NCBI GenBank assembly: GCA_018649665.1
Contig: JABIHL010000146.1
Span: forward strand, 1 to 35,459
Source of the DNA: Chloroflexota bacterium
GTDB lineage: Bacteria; Chloroflexota; Dehalococcoidia; Lucifugimonadales; Lucifugimonadaceae
DNA: 35,459 bases
Direction: 5' to 3'
This document shows positions 27,356 through 35,459 of this stretch, piece by piece. A model generated the notes under the pieces. The model saw nothing but the letters and a program-made list of their open reading frames with translations, was not told the origin of the DNA and searched no databases. Both the position numbers and the translations under genes were made by a program. How positions within the stretch are numbered: position 1 is the first letter of the stretch; each line of letters opens with the position of its first letter.

Positions 27356-28927
27356 ATGAAATTTGCCATTCTCGGAATCTCCCACGAAACCAACACATTC
27401 TCGGTCGTCCCAGCGACATACGAAGAATTTGAAAAAAGTAAGCTCCTGCGCAGGCAGGAGATACTCGATCATTACGCAACTTCCGATCACACCATCGCAG
27501 GCTATCTTCAGGGCGGTGAAGAACTCGGATTCGATGCTGTGCCGCTAATGCACGCCCGAACAGGCCCCATTGGAACAATCACCAAGGACGCCTACGACCG
27601 GCTTTCTAGCGAGATGCTGGGCATGCTCGCTGACGAAGGTCCGTGGGACGGAGTTCTGATCGCCAATCACGGTGCTGCCGTATCAGAAGAATTTCCCGAT
27701 ATGGACGCCGAGTTCACAAGGCAAGTCAGAGAAGTCGTTGGGCCTGACGTTCCAGTAGGTATCACGCTCGACATGCACGCCAATATCTCAAAAGACACCG
27801 TCGCCAACACCGACGTCTGCATCGTCTGGCGAACATGTCCGCACCTCGACACCAAGCTGCGGGGTCGCAAAACTGCCGAACTCATCTACCGAACCGCACT
27901 GGGCGAAATCAAACCCGTCCAGTTCATCGAAATGCCCCCGATGCTTGTAAACATCGTCAAACAGTTCACAGGCCAAGAGCCGATGCTGGGCCTTGTCGAC
28001 GAGTGCGTCGCTGCGAATGAAATCGAAAACGTGCTCGACACGTCGATCGCCGAAGGCTACCCATACGCCGACGTTGAAGAAATGGGGATGTCGTGGATCA
28101 CGATCACCGACGGCGACGCTGAACTCGCTGAGAAGACTTCGAAAGACATGGCAGCCAGCGCATGGACCAAACGAATCGATCTCAACGAACCGGTCTCTAG
28201 CATCTCAGACGCCCTAAAACAGGCTGAAGAACGGTACGTCGGGCCCAAGCCTGAAGGCGTTGAAAACTTCATGCCAACCGACGGTTCTGCTCTAGCAGCA
28301 CCCGAGAAGAGCGATCACTCGCATCTTGGGCCAATCGTCCTAATGGACGTTGGAGACAACATTGGCGGTGGATCGTCCGCAGACTCTACCCACATCCTAA
28401 AAGTCGCACAGGAAATGGGAATAGAACGATACCTACAAAGCCTTTACGATCCTGAATCTGTCGAAGCATGTGTTGATGCCGGAGTAGGAGCGGAACTTGC
28501 ACTCGACGTAGGCGGCAAGACCGACGATATGCACGGCGAGCCCATTCATGTTGTCGGCACAGTAGCCGTTATTGATGATGGACCATACGAAGAAACACGA
28601 CCCACTCACGGTGGAGGTCGGTTCTACGACGACGGGCAGCGAGTGATCTTCAACACCGTCGACGGCATGACGATTTTGCTGACTTCAAAACGAAGCGGAA
28701 ATACGGCTCGAGCGCAAATGTATTCAGCGGGCATCAACCCTGAAGATTACCGAGTGGTGGTCGCCAAGGGCGTGAGTTCTCCACGACCCGCCTACCAGCC
28801 GATTGCCGCCGAAATCATCCTCGTGAACAGTCCCGGCGTAACCTCTGCCGATCTCGATACGTTCGAATTCAAGAGTCGCAGAATCCCGCTCTACCCATTC
28901 GAAGAACCCGTTTACCCGGCTGAATAG
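27356..28927 (+). CDS. M81 family (MlrC-like) metallopeptidase, copy 2
   Basis: Highly similar to 25499-27067 along its whole length. Confidence 0.93.
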   Translation: MKFAILGISHETNTFSVVPATYEEFEKSKLLRRQEILDHYATSDHTIAGYLQGGEELGFDAVPLMHARTGPIGTITKDAYDRLSSEMLGMLADEGPWDGVLIANHGAAVSEEFPDMDAEFTRQVREVVGPDVPVGITLDMHANISKDTVANTDVCIVWRTCPHLDTKLRGRKTAELIYRTALGEIKPVQFIEMPPMLVNIVKQFTGQEPMLGLVDECVAANEIENVLDTSIAEGYPYADVEEMGMSWITITDGDAELAEKTSKDMAASAWTKRIDLNEPVSSISDALKQAEERYVGPKPEGVENFMPTDGSALAAPEKSDHSHLGPIVLMDVGDNIGGGSSADSTHILKVAQEMGIERYLQSLYDPESVEACVDAGVGAELALDVGGKTDDMHGEPIHVVGTVAVIDDGPYEETRPTHGGGRFYDDGQRVIFNTVDGMTILLTSKRSGNTARAQMYSAGINPEDYRVVVAKGVSSPRPAYQPIAAEIILVNSPGVTSADLDTFEFKSRRIPLYPFEEPVYPAE

Positions 28928-28936
28928 CCATCGGTT

Positions 28937-29012
28937 CTCCCCCGGATCGGGGGAGCTAGAGGGGGAGACTGCGCTGCGGAGCCGAGTCATACGATGACGA
29001 GCGCGAGTAACG
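28937..29012 (+). repeat. Intergenic repeat, copy C (3'-truncated)
   Basis: ctcccccggatcgggggagctagagggggagactgcgctgcggagccgagtcatacgatgacgagcgcgagtaac. Confidence 0.75.
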
Positions 29013-29088
29013 AGACGCGCACACCTGATCCATTCAGCTTAAGAGAATGTGAAACCAACACTGCCCAATAGCCCATAGACTTAATCCC

Positions 29089-29754
29089 ATGAAACCTTGG
29101 ATTACCGTTGGCGAAGCGCTTTCGCCCGATGGCACACGACTCGAACTTGTGGAGCACGATGGTGAATACATCATCAGAGCCGACGATCTACCCCTGATGT
29201 CGACCCGCATGCATTTCTCCGAAATCGAGCTCGCCCGTCTCGTCTGCAACAAACTTCGATCTGGCGCCAAAGTCATGATCGGCGGACTCGGACTCGGCTA
29301 TACCCTCCGTGCGGCTCTCGACCTCCTTCCCAAAGACGGCATCGCTGTCCAAGTCGAACTCGTTCCTGAAGTGGTTGAATGGAACAAAGGCCCGCTCGCT
29401 CCGTTCGCGGGTAATCCACTCGACGACAAACGATCTGAACTAGTTCAAGGCGACGTTGCGAAAGCCATTCGTGGCGCACGCAATGAGTACGATTCGATCA
29501 TGCTCGATGTCGACAACGGCCCATCACCCCTCGTCAGCGAACGCAACGCCTGGCTGTACACCGATCACGGTCTGCAAGCGATCCGAGGCGCACTAAAAAA
29601 CGGCGGGAGAGTCGCCATATGGTCGGCAGATGACGAGCCTCGGTTCATCTCTAGAATGAAGCGAAACGGATTCCGAGCCGAAAACCACCTCATTCAAGCG
29701 CACAAAGGAAAAGGTGGAATTCGTCACGTGATATTCACCGGTCGCAAAACATAG
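29089..29754 (+). CDS. Spermidine synthase-like methyltransferase-fold protein
   Basis: MIGGLGLGYTLRAAL, VELVPEVVEWNK, DSIMLDVDNGPSPLV. Confidence 0.85.
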   Translation: MKPWITVGEALSPDGTRLELVEHDGEYIIRADDLPLMSTRMHFSEIELARLVCNKLRSGAKVMIGGLGLGYTLRAALDLLPKDGIAVQVELVPEVVEWNKGPLAPFAGNPLDDKRSELVQGDVAKAIRGARNEYDSIMLDVDNGPSPLVSERNAWLYTDHGLQAIRGALKNGGRVAIWSADDEPRFISRMKRNGFRAENHLIQAHKGKGGIRHVIFTGRKT

Positions 29755-29815
29755 ACTGATATTGTTGGCTAAGTACAGATAATCACTCTCAGAATTTCAG
29801 AGCCAGAGATCAAAA

Positions 29816-30526
29816 TTGACCTCAAGAAAAGAACGACGACAAAACAAGAACAATCCGCCCAAGAGCACAGGCCAGAAAAACTGGATGATGATGGGTGGAG
29901 TTGCAGTCGTAGTTATCGCCATAGCGATCGTCGCGTTCGTAGCTCTCTCGCCAGAGGACACGATCACCCTAGAGAACACTGACGATGCCGTTCTGGCGTC
30001 GAGCGGCTCGCTGATTGGAGATCCGAACGCACCGGTAACCCTTGTCGAATTCGGGGACTTTCAGTGATCGCACTGCGCAAATTTTGCCCTCGGGACAGGG
30101 CAACAGATTATTCGTGAGTACGTAGACACCGGTCGTGTAAACATTCTCTACAGACACTTTCCGTTCATCGGCGACGAATCGTGGCGGGCAGCTGAAGCAT
30201 CGGAATGCGCTGGTGAGCAAGATCGTTTCAAGGTCTATCAGGAAACCGTTTTTGTGAACTGGAACGAGACAAACAAAGGTGGCTACTCGGACGCCAATCT
30301 TCGTACTTTTGGCGAAATGACTGGTCTGTTAATGAATCAGTTCGACGAGTGTATGGGCACCAACAAGTATCTTCCCAAAGTCGAATCTGATCGACAAGCC
30401 GCCCTCGACGTAGGCGTGAATTCCACACCCACATTCTTCTTGAACGGTGAAAATATCACCGGACCCGACGATTACGGCTACTACCGAGTCAAGATCGAAG
30501 AGGCTCTAGCCAAAGTAGGCGGCTAG
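29816..30526 (+). CDS. Putative selenoprotein: membrane-anchored DsbA/thioredoxin-fold oxidoreductase with UxxC active site (in-frame TGA at 30065-30067)
   Basis: One frame reads ...PVTLVEFGDFQ-[TGA]-SHCANFALGTGQQIIREYVDTGRVNILYRHFPFIGDESWRAAEASECAGEQDRFKVYQETVF...GVNSTPTFFLNGENITGPDDYGYYRVKIEEALAKVGG; the TGA sits at the first Cys of CxxC, and no other stop occurs up to 30524. Confidence 0.82.
30084..30103 (+). promoter_or_regulatory. Candidate bacterial SECIS hairpin
   Basis: TTGCCCT (30084-30090) - CGGGAC loop - AGGGCAA (30097-30103); 7-bp perfect stem, G at loop position 2, loop begins 24 nt after the TGA. Confidence 0.65.
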
Positions 30527-30529
30527 ACG

Positions 30530-31030
30530 TTGGATAACGGTTCGGATTCAGAGAGCGAAGTGGCTGCAATTGTTGGTCGACCATCAAAGTTGTGGCTGTT
30601 CATTGCGCTACTCGGAATCACCGGACTCGCAGTGACAACTTATCTGACTTCGAACGCGCTCGCGCACACTGAAGTCGGATGCAGCATAAGCGGCTGCAAC
30701 ACCGTGCTCGGCAGCAAGTGGTCGAAGATTTTCGGCATCCCTGTATCAGCGTTTGGAATGGCGACCTACGCAATCATCATGCTCGGGGCATTCCACGCGT
30801 ATCAGTCGCCAATCGACGATCTGAGGGGGCGACGTGTAGTCGCTCTGACGGCTGGCATCGGCGTACTAGCGTCGATCTACCTCACCACTATCGAATTCTT
30901 CGTAATCAAAGCCGCCTGCCAATACTGCATCACTTCGGCAGTGCTGGTCGTGGTCGTGGCAGTAACGTTGATAATCGCTGCACGAAAAGAAGGCCCATTG
31001 TGGGCGGCGATTCGAAGGCGCCCCGACTAA
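30530..31030 (+). CDS. Vitamin K epoxide reductase (VKOR) family protein, DsbB analogue
   Basis: GCSISGCNTVLGSKWSKIFGIPVSAFGMATYAIIMLG and AACQYCITSA motifs; TTG start 3 nt after the upstream stop. Confidence 0.9.
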   Translation: MDNGSDSESEVAAIVGRPSKLWLFIALLGITGLAVTTYLTSNALAHTEVGCSISGCNTVLGSKWSKIFGIPVSAFGMATYAIIMLGAFHAYQSPIDDLRGRRVVALTAGIGVLASIYLTTIEFFVIKAACQYCITSAVLVVVVAVTLIIAARKEGPLWAAIRRRPD

Positions 31031-31611
31031 CCCGCGTCATCCGGCAAGAAGTTGTCGATTAGCGACGCACAGCGGAGAATCGCCTGCTCAGAGTCGAGAC
31101 CGTCGCAAAGAATCACCATGTTTCCTACGATCGCCCAATCCTGATAAGTAGGACCCGGAGCCTGCCTCGAACCGCCACTGGAAACATCAGTAACGCCTCT
31201 AGCCTGCCAACGATCCTTCACGCCCTCAGTCCAAACCTGCTCATCACGCTTAGCCTCGAACTCCGCGCCAGTGGCGTCGATAGCTAGCTGCTGACCGCTC
31301 GAAACGGCCAGCGCGTGCGAAGCGTAAAAGCGAATCTCGTAGTCGTGTCGATCGTACGGATCCAAACCCCAGAAACCCTTCCAAGCGTCGAGCCCATCAG
31401 GTAGGCCTTCAACATCGTAGTCCTTGGAGGCTTTGAACCCGATCGCTTTGAGATCTTCAATCGTGTAATCAGCCGGAGCCTCACGAACCTGCACGAAACT
31501 AGCGGCGTCATCCGCCGCGCCGCCCCCGCAAGCGACGAGCACAATCGTCAGCATCATAATTACAACGGGTACGATCCCGTACCTAATCGATCGAATGTTC
31601 CAACCAATCAT
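31027..31611 (-). CDS. Hypothetical lipoprotein
   Basis: MIGWNIRSIRYGIVPVVIMMLTIVLVACGGG signal with lipobox; no recognised domain. Confidence 0.65.
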   Translation of the reverse strand: MIGWNIRSIRYGIVPVVIMMLTIVLVACGGGAADDAASFVQVREAPADYTIEDLKAIGFKASKDYDVEGLPDGLDAWKGFWGLDPYDRHDYEIRFYASHALAVSSGQQLAIDATGAEFEAKRDEQVWTEGVKDRWQARGVTDVSSGGSRQAPGPTYQDWAIVGNMVILCDGLDSEQAILRCASLIDNFLPDDAG

Positions 31612-31692
31612 CTCAAAAACTCCTCGACCCAAAATCAGAATCGAAACTCCCGACAGTATATGTCTCACCCCGTAATACGCGTCTGTAGCCGT

Positions 31693-33372
31693 CTACTTCC
31701 AAATACCGTCTTTGGCGGCTCGATGCTGAGAAATGTGAGCATGATCGCCTTTGAGACGTTTTGCGAGCACGCGTGGATCGACCGGCCAGGGTAATACCTC
31801 GGCACGCTCCGCCCACTCGAAATACGCTTTCTCCAGTGCCTTTGCGCGATCCTTTTCGCCGTCGATCAGATCGTTTTGCTCGGTTCGGTCATCGCTAATG
31901 TTGTACAGCTCCCACGACTTGTCCCACTCAGCAACCAATTTCCAGTCGCCGACGCGAATTCCTCGGTTGCCTTCGTGCTCGATTGTAATCGGCTGCTCGC
32001 GCTTCAACTCCCGCCCCTTCAAAGCAGGAAGGAAGCTCTCACCTTCTAACGGAGTTATCTCGGTGTCGTGATGCTCTTTCGGATACTGCGCACCGGCAAT
32101 GTCGTAGCAGGTCGCCGAAATATCGATGATATGCATCGGATTATTCAGGATGTTCGACTTCTCGATTCCGTCGGGCCAATGAACGATGAACGGAGTTGAA
32201 ATTCCGCCTTCATGAACCCAACGCTTAAACAATCGGAACGGCGCGTCCGAGACGTTCGCCCACGGCAGCTCGACCGCCTGGAATGTAGTGTCCGGACCTG
32301 GCCGTAGCTCAGGAATATCGCCCACACGAACTGGCTCGCCATCGAGAGTTGTCGACGATGCCCACTGCGAAGGATCCGGCCAGTCAGAATCCTCTTGAAA
32401 CAATTCGGCGCAACCCCCGTTGTCCGACAAAAACATGATGACCGTGTTCTCGAATTCGCCCGCCTTCTTCACCGAATCCACGATGCGCCCTACAGTACGG
32501 TCGACCTGTTCGATCATGGCGCAATAGGTCGCCATCCGTATGTCTTCATATTCCTTGTTCTGAACGTCGTCCCAATCGGGTGAATCAGAATCTCGGGGTG
32601 AAATCTCCCACTTATCGTCGACTACTCCGAGCCCTTTTTGCTGTTCATGTCGAGAGGTACGAATCGCGTCATAGCCAGCCATGTAATTGCCTTCGTACTT
32701 CACGATGTCGTCTTCCCATGCGTGAAGCGGCCAGTGTGGCGCGGTGAACGCCACGTACTGGAAGAATGGCATGCCCATTTCGACTGACTCTTCGATCTGA
32801 TTCACCGCGTGATCACCAATGGCGTCGGTCATGTGAAAATCATTGGTCTCGACATCTATCAAAACGTCTTCGAGAATCAGTGATTTGGGATTCCAGAACG
32901 AATCAGCCGCGTTCAACAGACCGAATGAACGGTCGAATCCTCGCTGCTTCGGCAAAGGGTGCTTTTTATCACCGAGAATCCAATTGTCCCGGTCCCGATT
33001 GTCCCAGCTTCCTGAAACGTGCCACTTGCCCGAAATCATCGTGCGATACCCGGCAGTCTTCATCACCTCAGCGATAGTGACGCAGCCTTCTCGCAAGTAA
33101 CCTTGGTAGGAGGGAACTCCCAAATCGGTTGTCATTTGACCGATTCCGGCCTGATGAGGATGCAGCCCCGTCAACAACGCCGCGCGGGAAGGACAGCACC
33201 TTGCGCCGTTATACATTTGCGTAAAACGAAGGCCGTTGTAACCAAGGGCATCGATGTTCGGCGTGCTGATCTCACCGCCGTAACAACCAAGATCTGAATA
33301 GCCGAGATCATCGACCATCATCACAATGATGTTTGGTTTTTTTGTGGCTTCCGGTGCTTTGCTTTCAGGCAT
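31693..33372 (-). CDS. Arylsulfatase-type sulfatase
   Basis: PNIIVMMVDDLGYSDLGCYGGEI...TPNIDALGYNGLRFTQMYNGARCCPSRAALLTGLHPHQAGIG; C-x-P-S-R formylglycine motif. Confidence 0.95.
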   Translation of the reverse strand: MPESKAPEATKKPNIIVMMVDDLGYSDLGCYGGEISTPNIDALGYNGLRFTQMYNGARCCPSRAALLTGLHPHQAGIGQMTTDLGVPSYQGYLREGCVTIAEVMKTAGYRTMISGKWHVSGSWDNRDRDNWILGDKKHPLPKQRGFDRSFGLLNAADSFWNPKSLILEDVLIDVETNDFHMTDAIGDHAVNQIEESVEMGMPFFQYVAFTAPHWPLHAWEDDIVKYEGNYMAGYDAIRTSRHEQQKGLGVVDDKWEISPRDSDSPDWDDVQNKEYEDIRMATYCAMIEQVDRTVGRIVDSVKKAGEFENTVIMFLSDNGGCAELFQEDSDWPDPSQWASSTTLDGEPVRVGDIPELRPGPDTTFQAVELPWANVSDAPFRLFKRWVHEGGISTPFIVHWPDGIEKSNILNNPMHIIDISATCYDIAGAQYPKEHHDTEITPLEGESFLPALKGRELKREQPITIEHEGNRGIRVGDWKLVAEWDKSWELYNISDDRTEQNDLIDGEKDRAKALEKAYFEWAERAEVLPWPVDPRVLAKRLKGDHAHISQHRAAKDGIWK

Positions 33373-33381
33373 GCGTTACTC

Positions 33382-34452
33382 CTACTTAGTCGATAAGAAA
33401 TATTCGTTTTGGAAGTCGTGCTCAAGCTGCTTCACCTCGACGTTCGCAAAACCTGCTTCACCAAGCATCTTGAGTGCCAATTCCCGACCCCACATTGTGC
33501 CGAGTCCCTTGCCACCGACTGCCAGCGAAACAGTCATGCAGTGCATGACTGAGATCGTATACAAAAACGGCCCTACTGGGTGATCGATATTGTTCTGAAC
33601 CTCGCTCGATGCCTTGATGTCTTGCATCAGATAGAGACCGTCTTTACGAAGCGCTTTTGCTATCGATTCGAGCACCTTGTCGGGTGCCGCCTGATCGTGA
33701 ACAGCGTCGAACGTGGTTATGAAATCGAACTCTTCGCTGAAACCCAGATCAGTGGCGTCGCCTGTCTCGAATTTCAGATTCGTGAGTCCACGTTTCGCAG
33801 CCTCCGCACGTCCGAGCTCAAGACCTTCTTCGGAAATATCTGAACCCTTGAATCGACTGTTCGGAAACTGCCCGGCCATGATGTTCAGCGCACGACCTGC
33901 GCCGCATCCGACATCCAGCACATCGATTCCTGATTCGAGACGCTGAACAAGCCCGTCAGTCAAAGGCAAAATGTGCGAAAGAATCGCTGGTACAACCGTC
34001 TGACCAGAATCCTCCGCCATCACTTCCTGAAATCTCGGGAAGCCGGAATATGGGACGCCGCCCCCGTTTTTGAATGCATCGACGATTCCGTCTTCAACTC
34101 CCCCGAGAAGTGGAATGTACTGGGCGAAGGCAGCGATATTATCGGGGGCAGCGCCACGAGTCAGTAATGCCGCATGTTCCTGTGGGAGTGAGTAGGTTTT
34201 TGAACCGGCGTCGTACTCAACAAATCCACCCGTGAGCATCGCACCGAGCCACTCCCGAACGTAGCGTTCATTGAGACCCGCTGCCTCTGTGATTTGTTCG
34301 GAAGTTGAAGGCGCAAGACCTGCCATCGAATCGAATAAACCCGTGCGATGACCAACAGACGTCATCAGCGCCAACGATCCAAGGTTCAGCATGTCCATTA
34401 AGCGGTCGCCAAACGCCTCGGCTTTAGCGTCATCGAATTTTTGTTCGGTCAT
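33382..34452 (-). CDS. Class I SAM-dependent methyltransferase with N-terminal winged-helix-like region
   Basis: IDVLDVGCGAGRALNIMAGQFPNSRFKGSDISEEGLELGR; N-terminal AGLNERYVREWLGAMLTGGFVEYD. Confidence 0.88.
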   Translation of the reverse strand: MTEQKFDDAKAEAFGDRLMDMLNLGSLALMTSVGHRTGLFDSMAGLAPSTSEQITEAAGLNERYVREWLGAMLTGGFVEYDAGSKTYSLPQEHAALLTRGAAPDNIAAFAQYIPLLGGVEDGIVDAFKNGGGVPYSGFPRFQEVMAEDSGQTVVPAILSHILPLTDGLVQRLESGIDVLDVGCGAGRALNIMAGQFPNSRFKGSDISEEGLELGRAEAAKRGLTNLKFETGDATDLGFSEEFDFITTFDAVHDQAAPDKVLESIAKALRKDGLYLMQDIKASSEVQNNIDHPVGPFLYTISVMHCMTVSLAVGGKGLGTMWGRELALKMLGEAGFANVEVKQLEHDFQNEYFLSTK

Positions 34453-34517
34453 GGCTGTTGTCTAATCCTCTCCACTACTAATCAAGGTTCCCGAATGCGG
34501 GTGTCAGATCACTTTCA

Positions 34518-35459
34518 TCACCGCGGCGGTTTCTCGTACGTCGCGGCGCTGGTTCGTGGTGAGTTCGGCCAAGGACGGTTCCAGCTTTCGTAGCCGAACG
34601 TTGGATCTTGCGACATATCGCCGTTCTGAGCCAATCGATCATCCATCGAGCCTTCGATAGAAGCCATCAGTTCCTGCGTAAGCTCTATCTCAAGCCGCTG
34701 AACAATGTCGGCAAACTCTGGATTTCCGAACAGATTTACCTGCTCTTGCGGATCGTTCAGCATGTCGAACAACAACGTCTCGCCAGTTCGATATTTGTGC
34801 AGCTTATAGCGACCGTCAAAGTTCATCCAGCCATCACCCAATAAGCCAAAAATGTTCTCTCGACCCGATTCACCCGGCATTCCGTCACCCGGAAGCGGCT
34901 GAGCGTCATACCACGCAGGCTGCTCGATTCCAGCCCAGCTGAGCATGGTCGCAGTCACATCACGAAGCTCGACTAGCCCTTCTTGAACCTGACCCCCTTC
35001 GATACCCGGGCCCATCGCAATCATCGGCACCCGGATCGCCGATTCGTAGAACGATGCCTTGCCGATCAAATTGTGATCGCCAAGATAGTCGCCATGATCC
35101 GAAGCCAGCACGACGTACGTGTTTTCGAGCAACCCTTTGTTGCGGAGCGAATCGAGAATGGCACCGACTTCGAAATCGATCTGCTGAACGAGTCCGGAGT
35201 AGTGCTTACGAACAGTGTGCTTGGTCTCGTCAGGGAACTCGGAGTAGTCGACCCCGTTCCAAGGTCGCTTGTTGCCGTCGACGTTGCCTTTGCGCAGTTG
35301 AGGCGTGTGACCCGGCACTTCGGGAGCGGCCTCGGGAATCTTCGATTCGTCGATGCCTTCCAAGAACCGCTCGTCAGGGTCGTAAGGGCAATGTGGACCA
35401 GGGAATCCGACCATCATTGCGAACGGCTGGTCGGACCCGTAATCATCGATAAATTTCAC
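34518..35459 (-). CDS. Sulfatase, partial (5' end beyond the window)
   Basis: PFAMMVGFPGPHCPYDPDERF, NTYVVLASDHGDYLGDHNLIGKASFYESAIRVPMIAMGPG; open at the window edge. Confidence 0.9.
   Translation of the reverse strand: MKFIDDYGSDQPFAMMVGFPGPHCPYDPDERFLEGIDESKIPEAAPEVPGHTPQLRKGNVDGNKRPWNGVDYSEFPDETKHTVRKHYSGLVQQIDFEVGAILDSLRNKGLLENTYVVLASDHGDYLGDHNLIGKASFYESAIRVPMIAMGPGIEGGQVQEGLVELRDVTATMLSWAGIEQPAWYDAQPLPGDGMPGESGRENIFGLLGDGWMNFDGRYKLHKYRTGETLLFDMLNDPQEQVNLFGNPEFADIVQRLEIELTQELMASIEGSMDDRLAQNGDMSQDPTFGYESWNRPWPNSPRTSAATYEKPPR

Noticed and set aside
30254-30526. Independent 90-aa ORF downstream of the TGA
   Set aside because: It is the C-terminal part of the DsbA-like protein in the same frame; the sequence from 30068 to 30253 is also open and homologous, so it is not a separate gene.
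29816-30526. Simple nonsense pseudogene as the explanation of the TGA
   Set aside because: Not excluded, but less likely: the stop falls exactly on the redox Cys codon, the rest of the gene is intact, a SECIS-like hairpin follows, and VKOR is intact and adjacent.
34518-35459. Truncated or pseudogene sulfatase
   Set aside because: The missing 5' part simply lies beyond the window edge.

Overview
The window is bacterial chromosome with about 30 supportable protein genes and one tRNA. Its gene content (tandem M81/MlrC-type proteins, sulfatases, a CaiB/BaiF transferase, paralogous malate/L-lactate dehydrogenases) resembles marine Chloroflexota of the SAR202 type; that placement is inferred from gene content only. 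The strongest finding is a gene that the ORF track splits. A DsbA/thioredoxin-fold protein at 29816-30526 is interrupted by one in-frame TGA (30065-30067), exactly where the first cysteine of the CxxC active site belongs (FGDFQ-[TGA]-SHC). Homologous reading continues without another stop to 30526. A 7-bp hairpin with loop CGGGAC begins 16 nt after the TGA, placed and shaped like a bacterial SECIS. A VKOR-type (DsbB-analogue) gene starts 3 nt downstream. I read this as a putative selenocysteine UxxC oxidoreductase paired with VKOR. Other observations include a collagen-repeat lipoprotein fused to a trypsin-like protease, a membrane 'putative sensor' domain fused to a LuxR HTH, a CopC-CopD-cytochrome c fusion in a His-rich copper-type cluster, a duplicated M81 gene carrying a duplicated ~122-bp repeat, a dispersed G/C-run hairpin repeat family, a decayed 3' remnant of an ldh-like gene, and a winged-helix pseudogene with an in-frame TAG. 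All calls come from reading the sequence; no database search was run.
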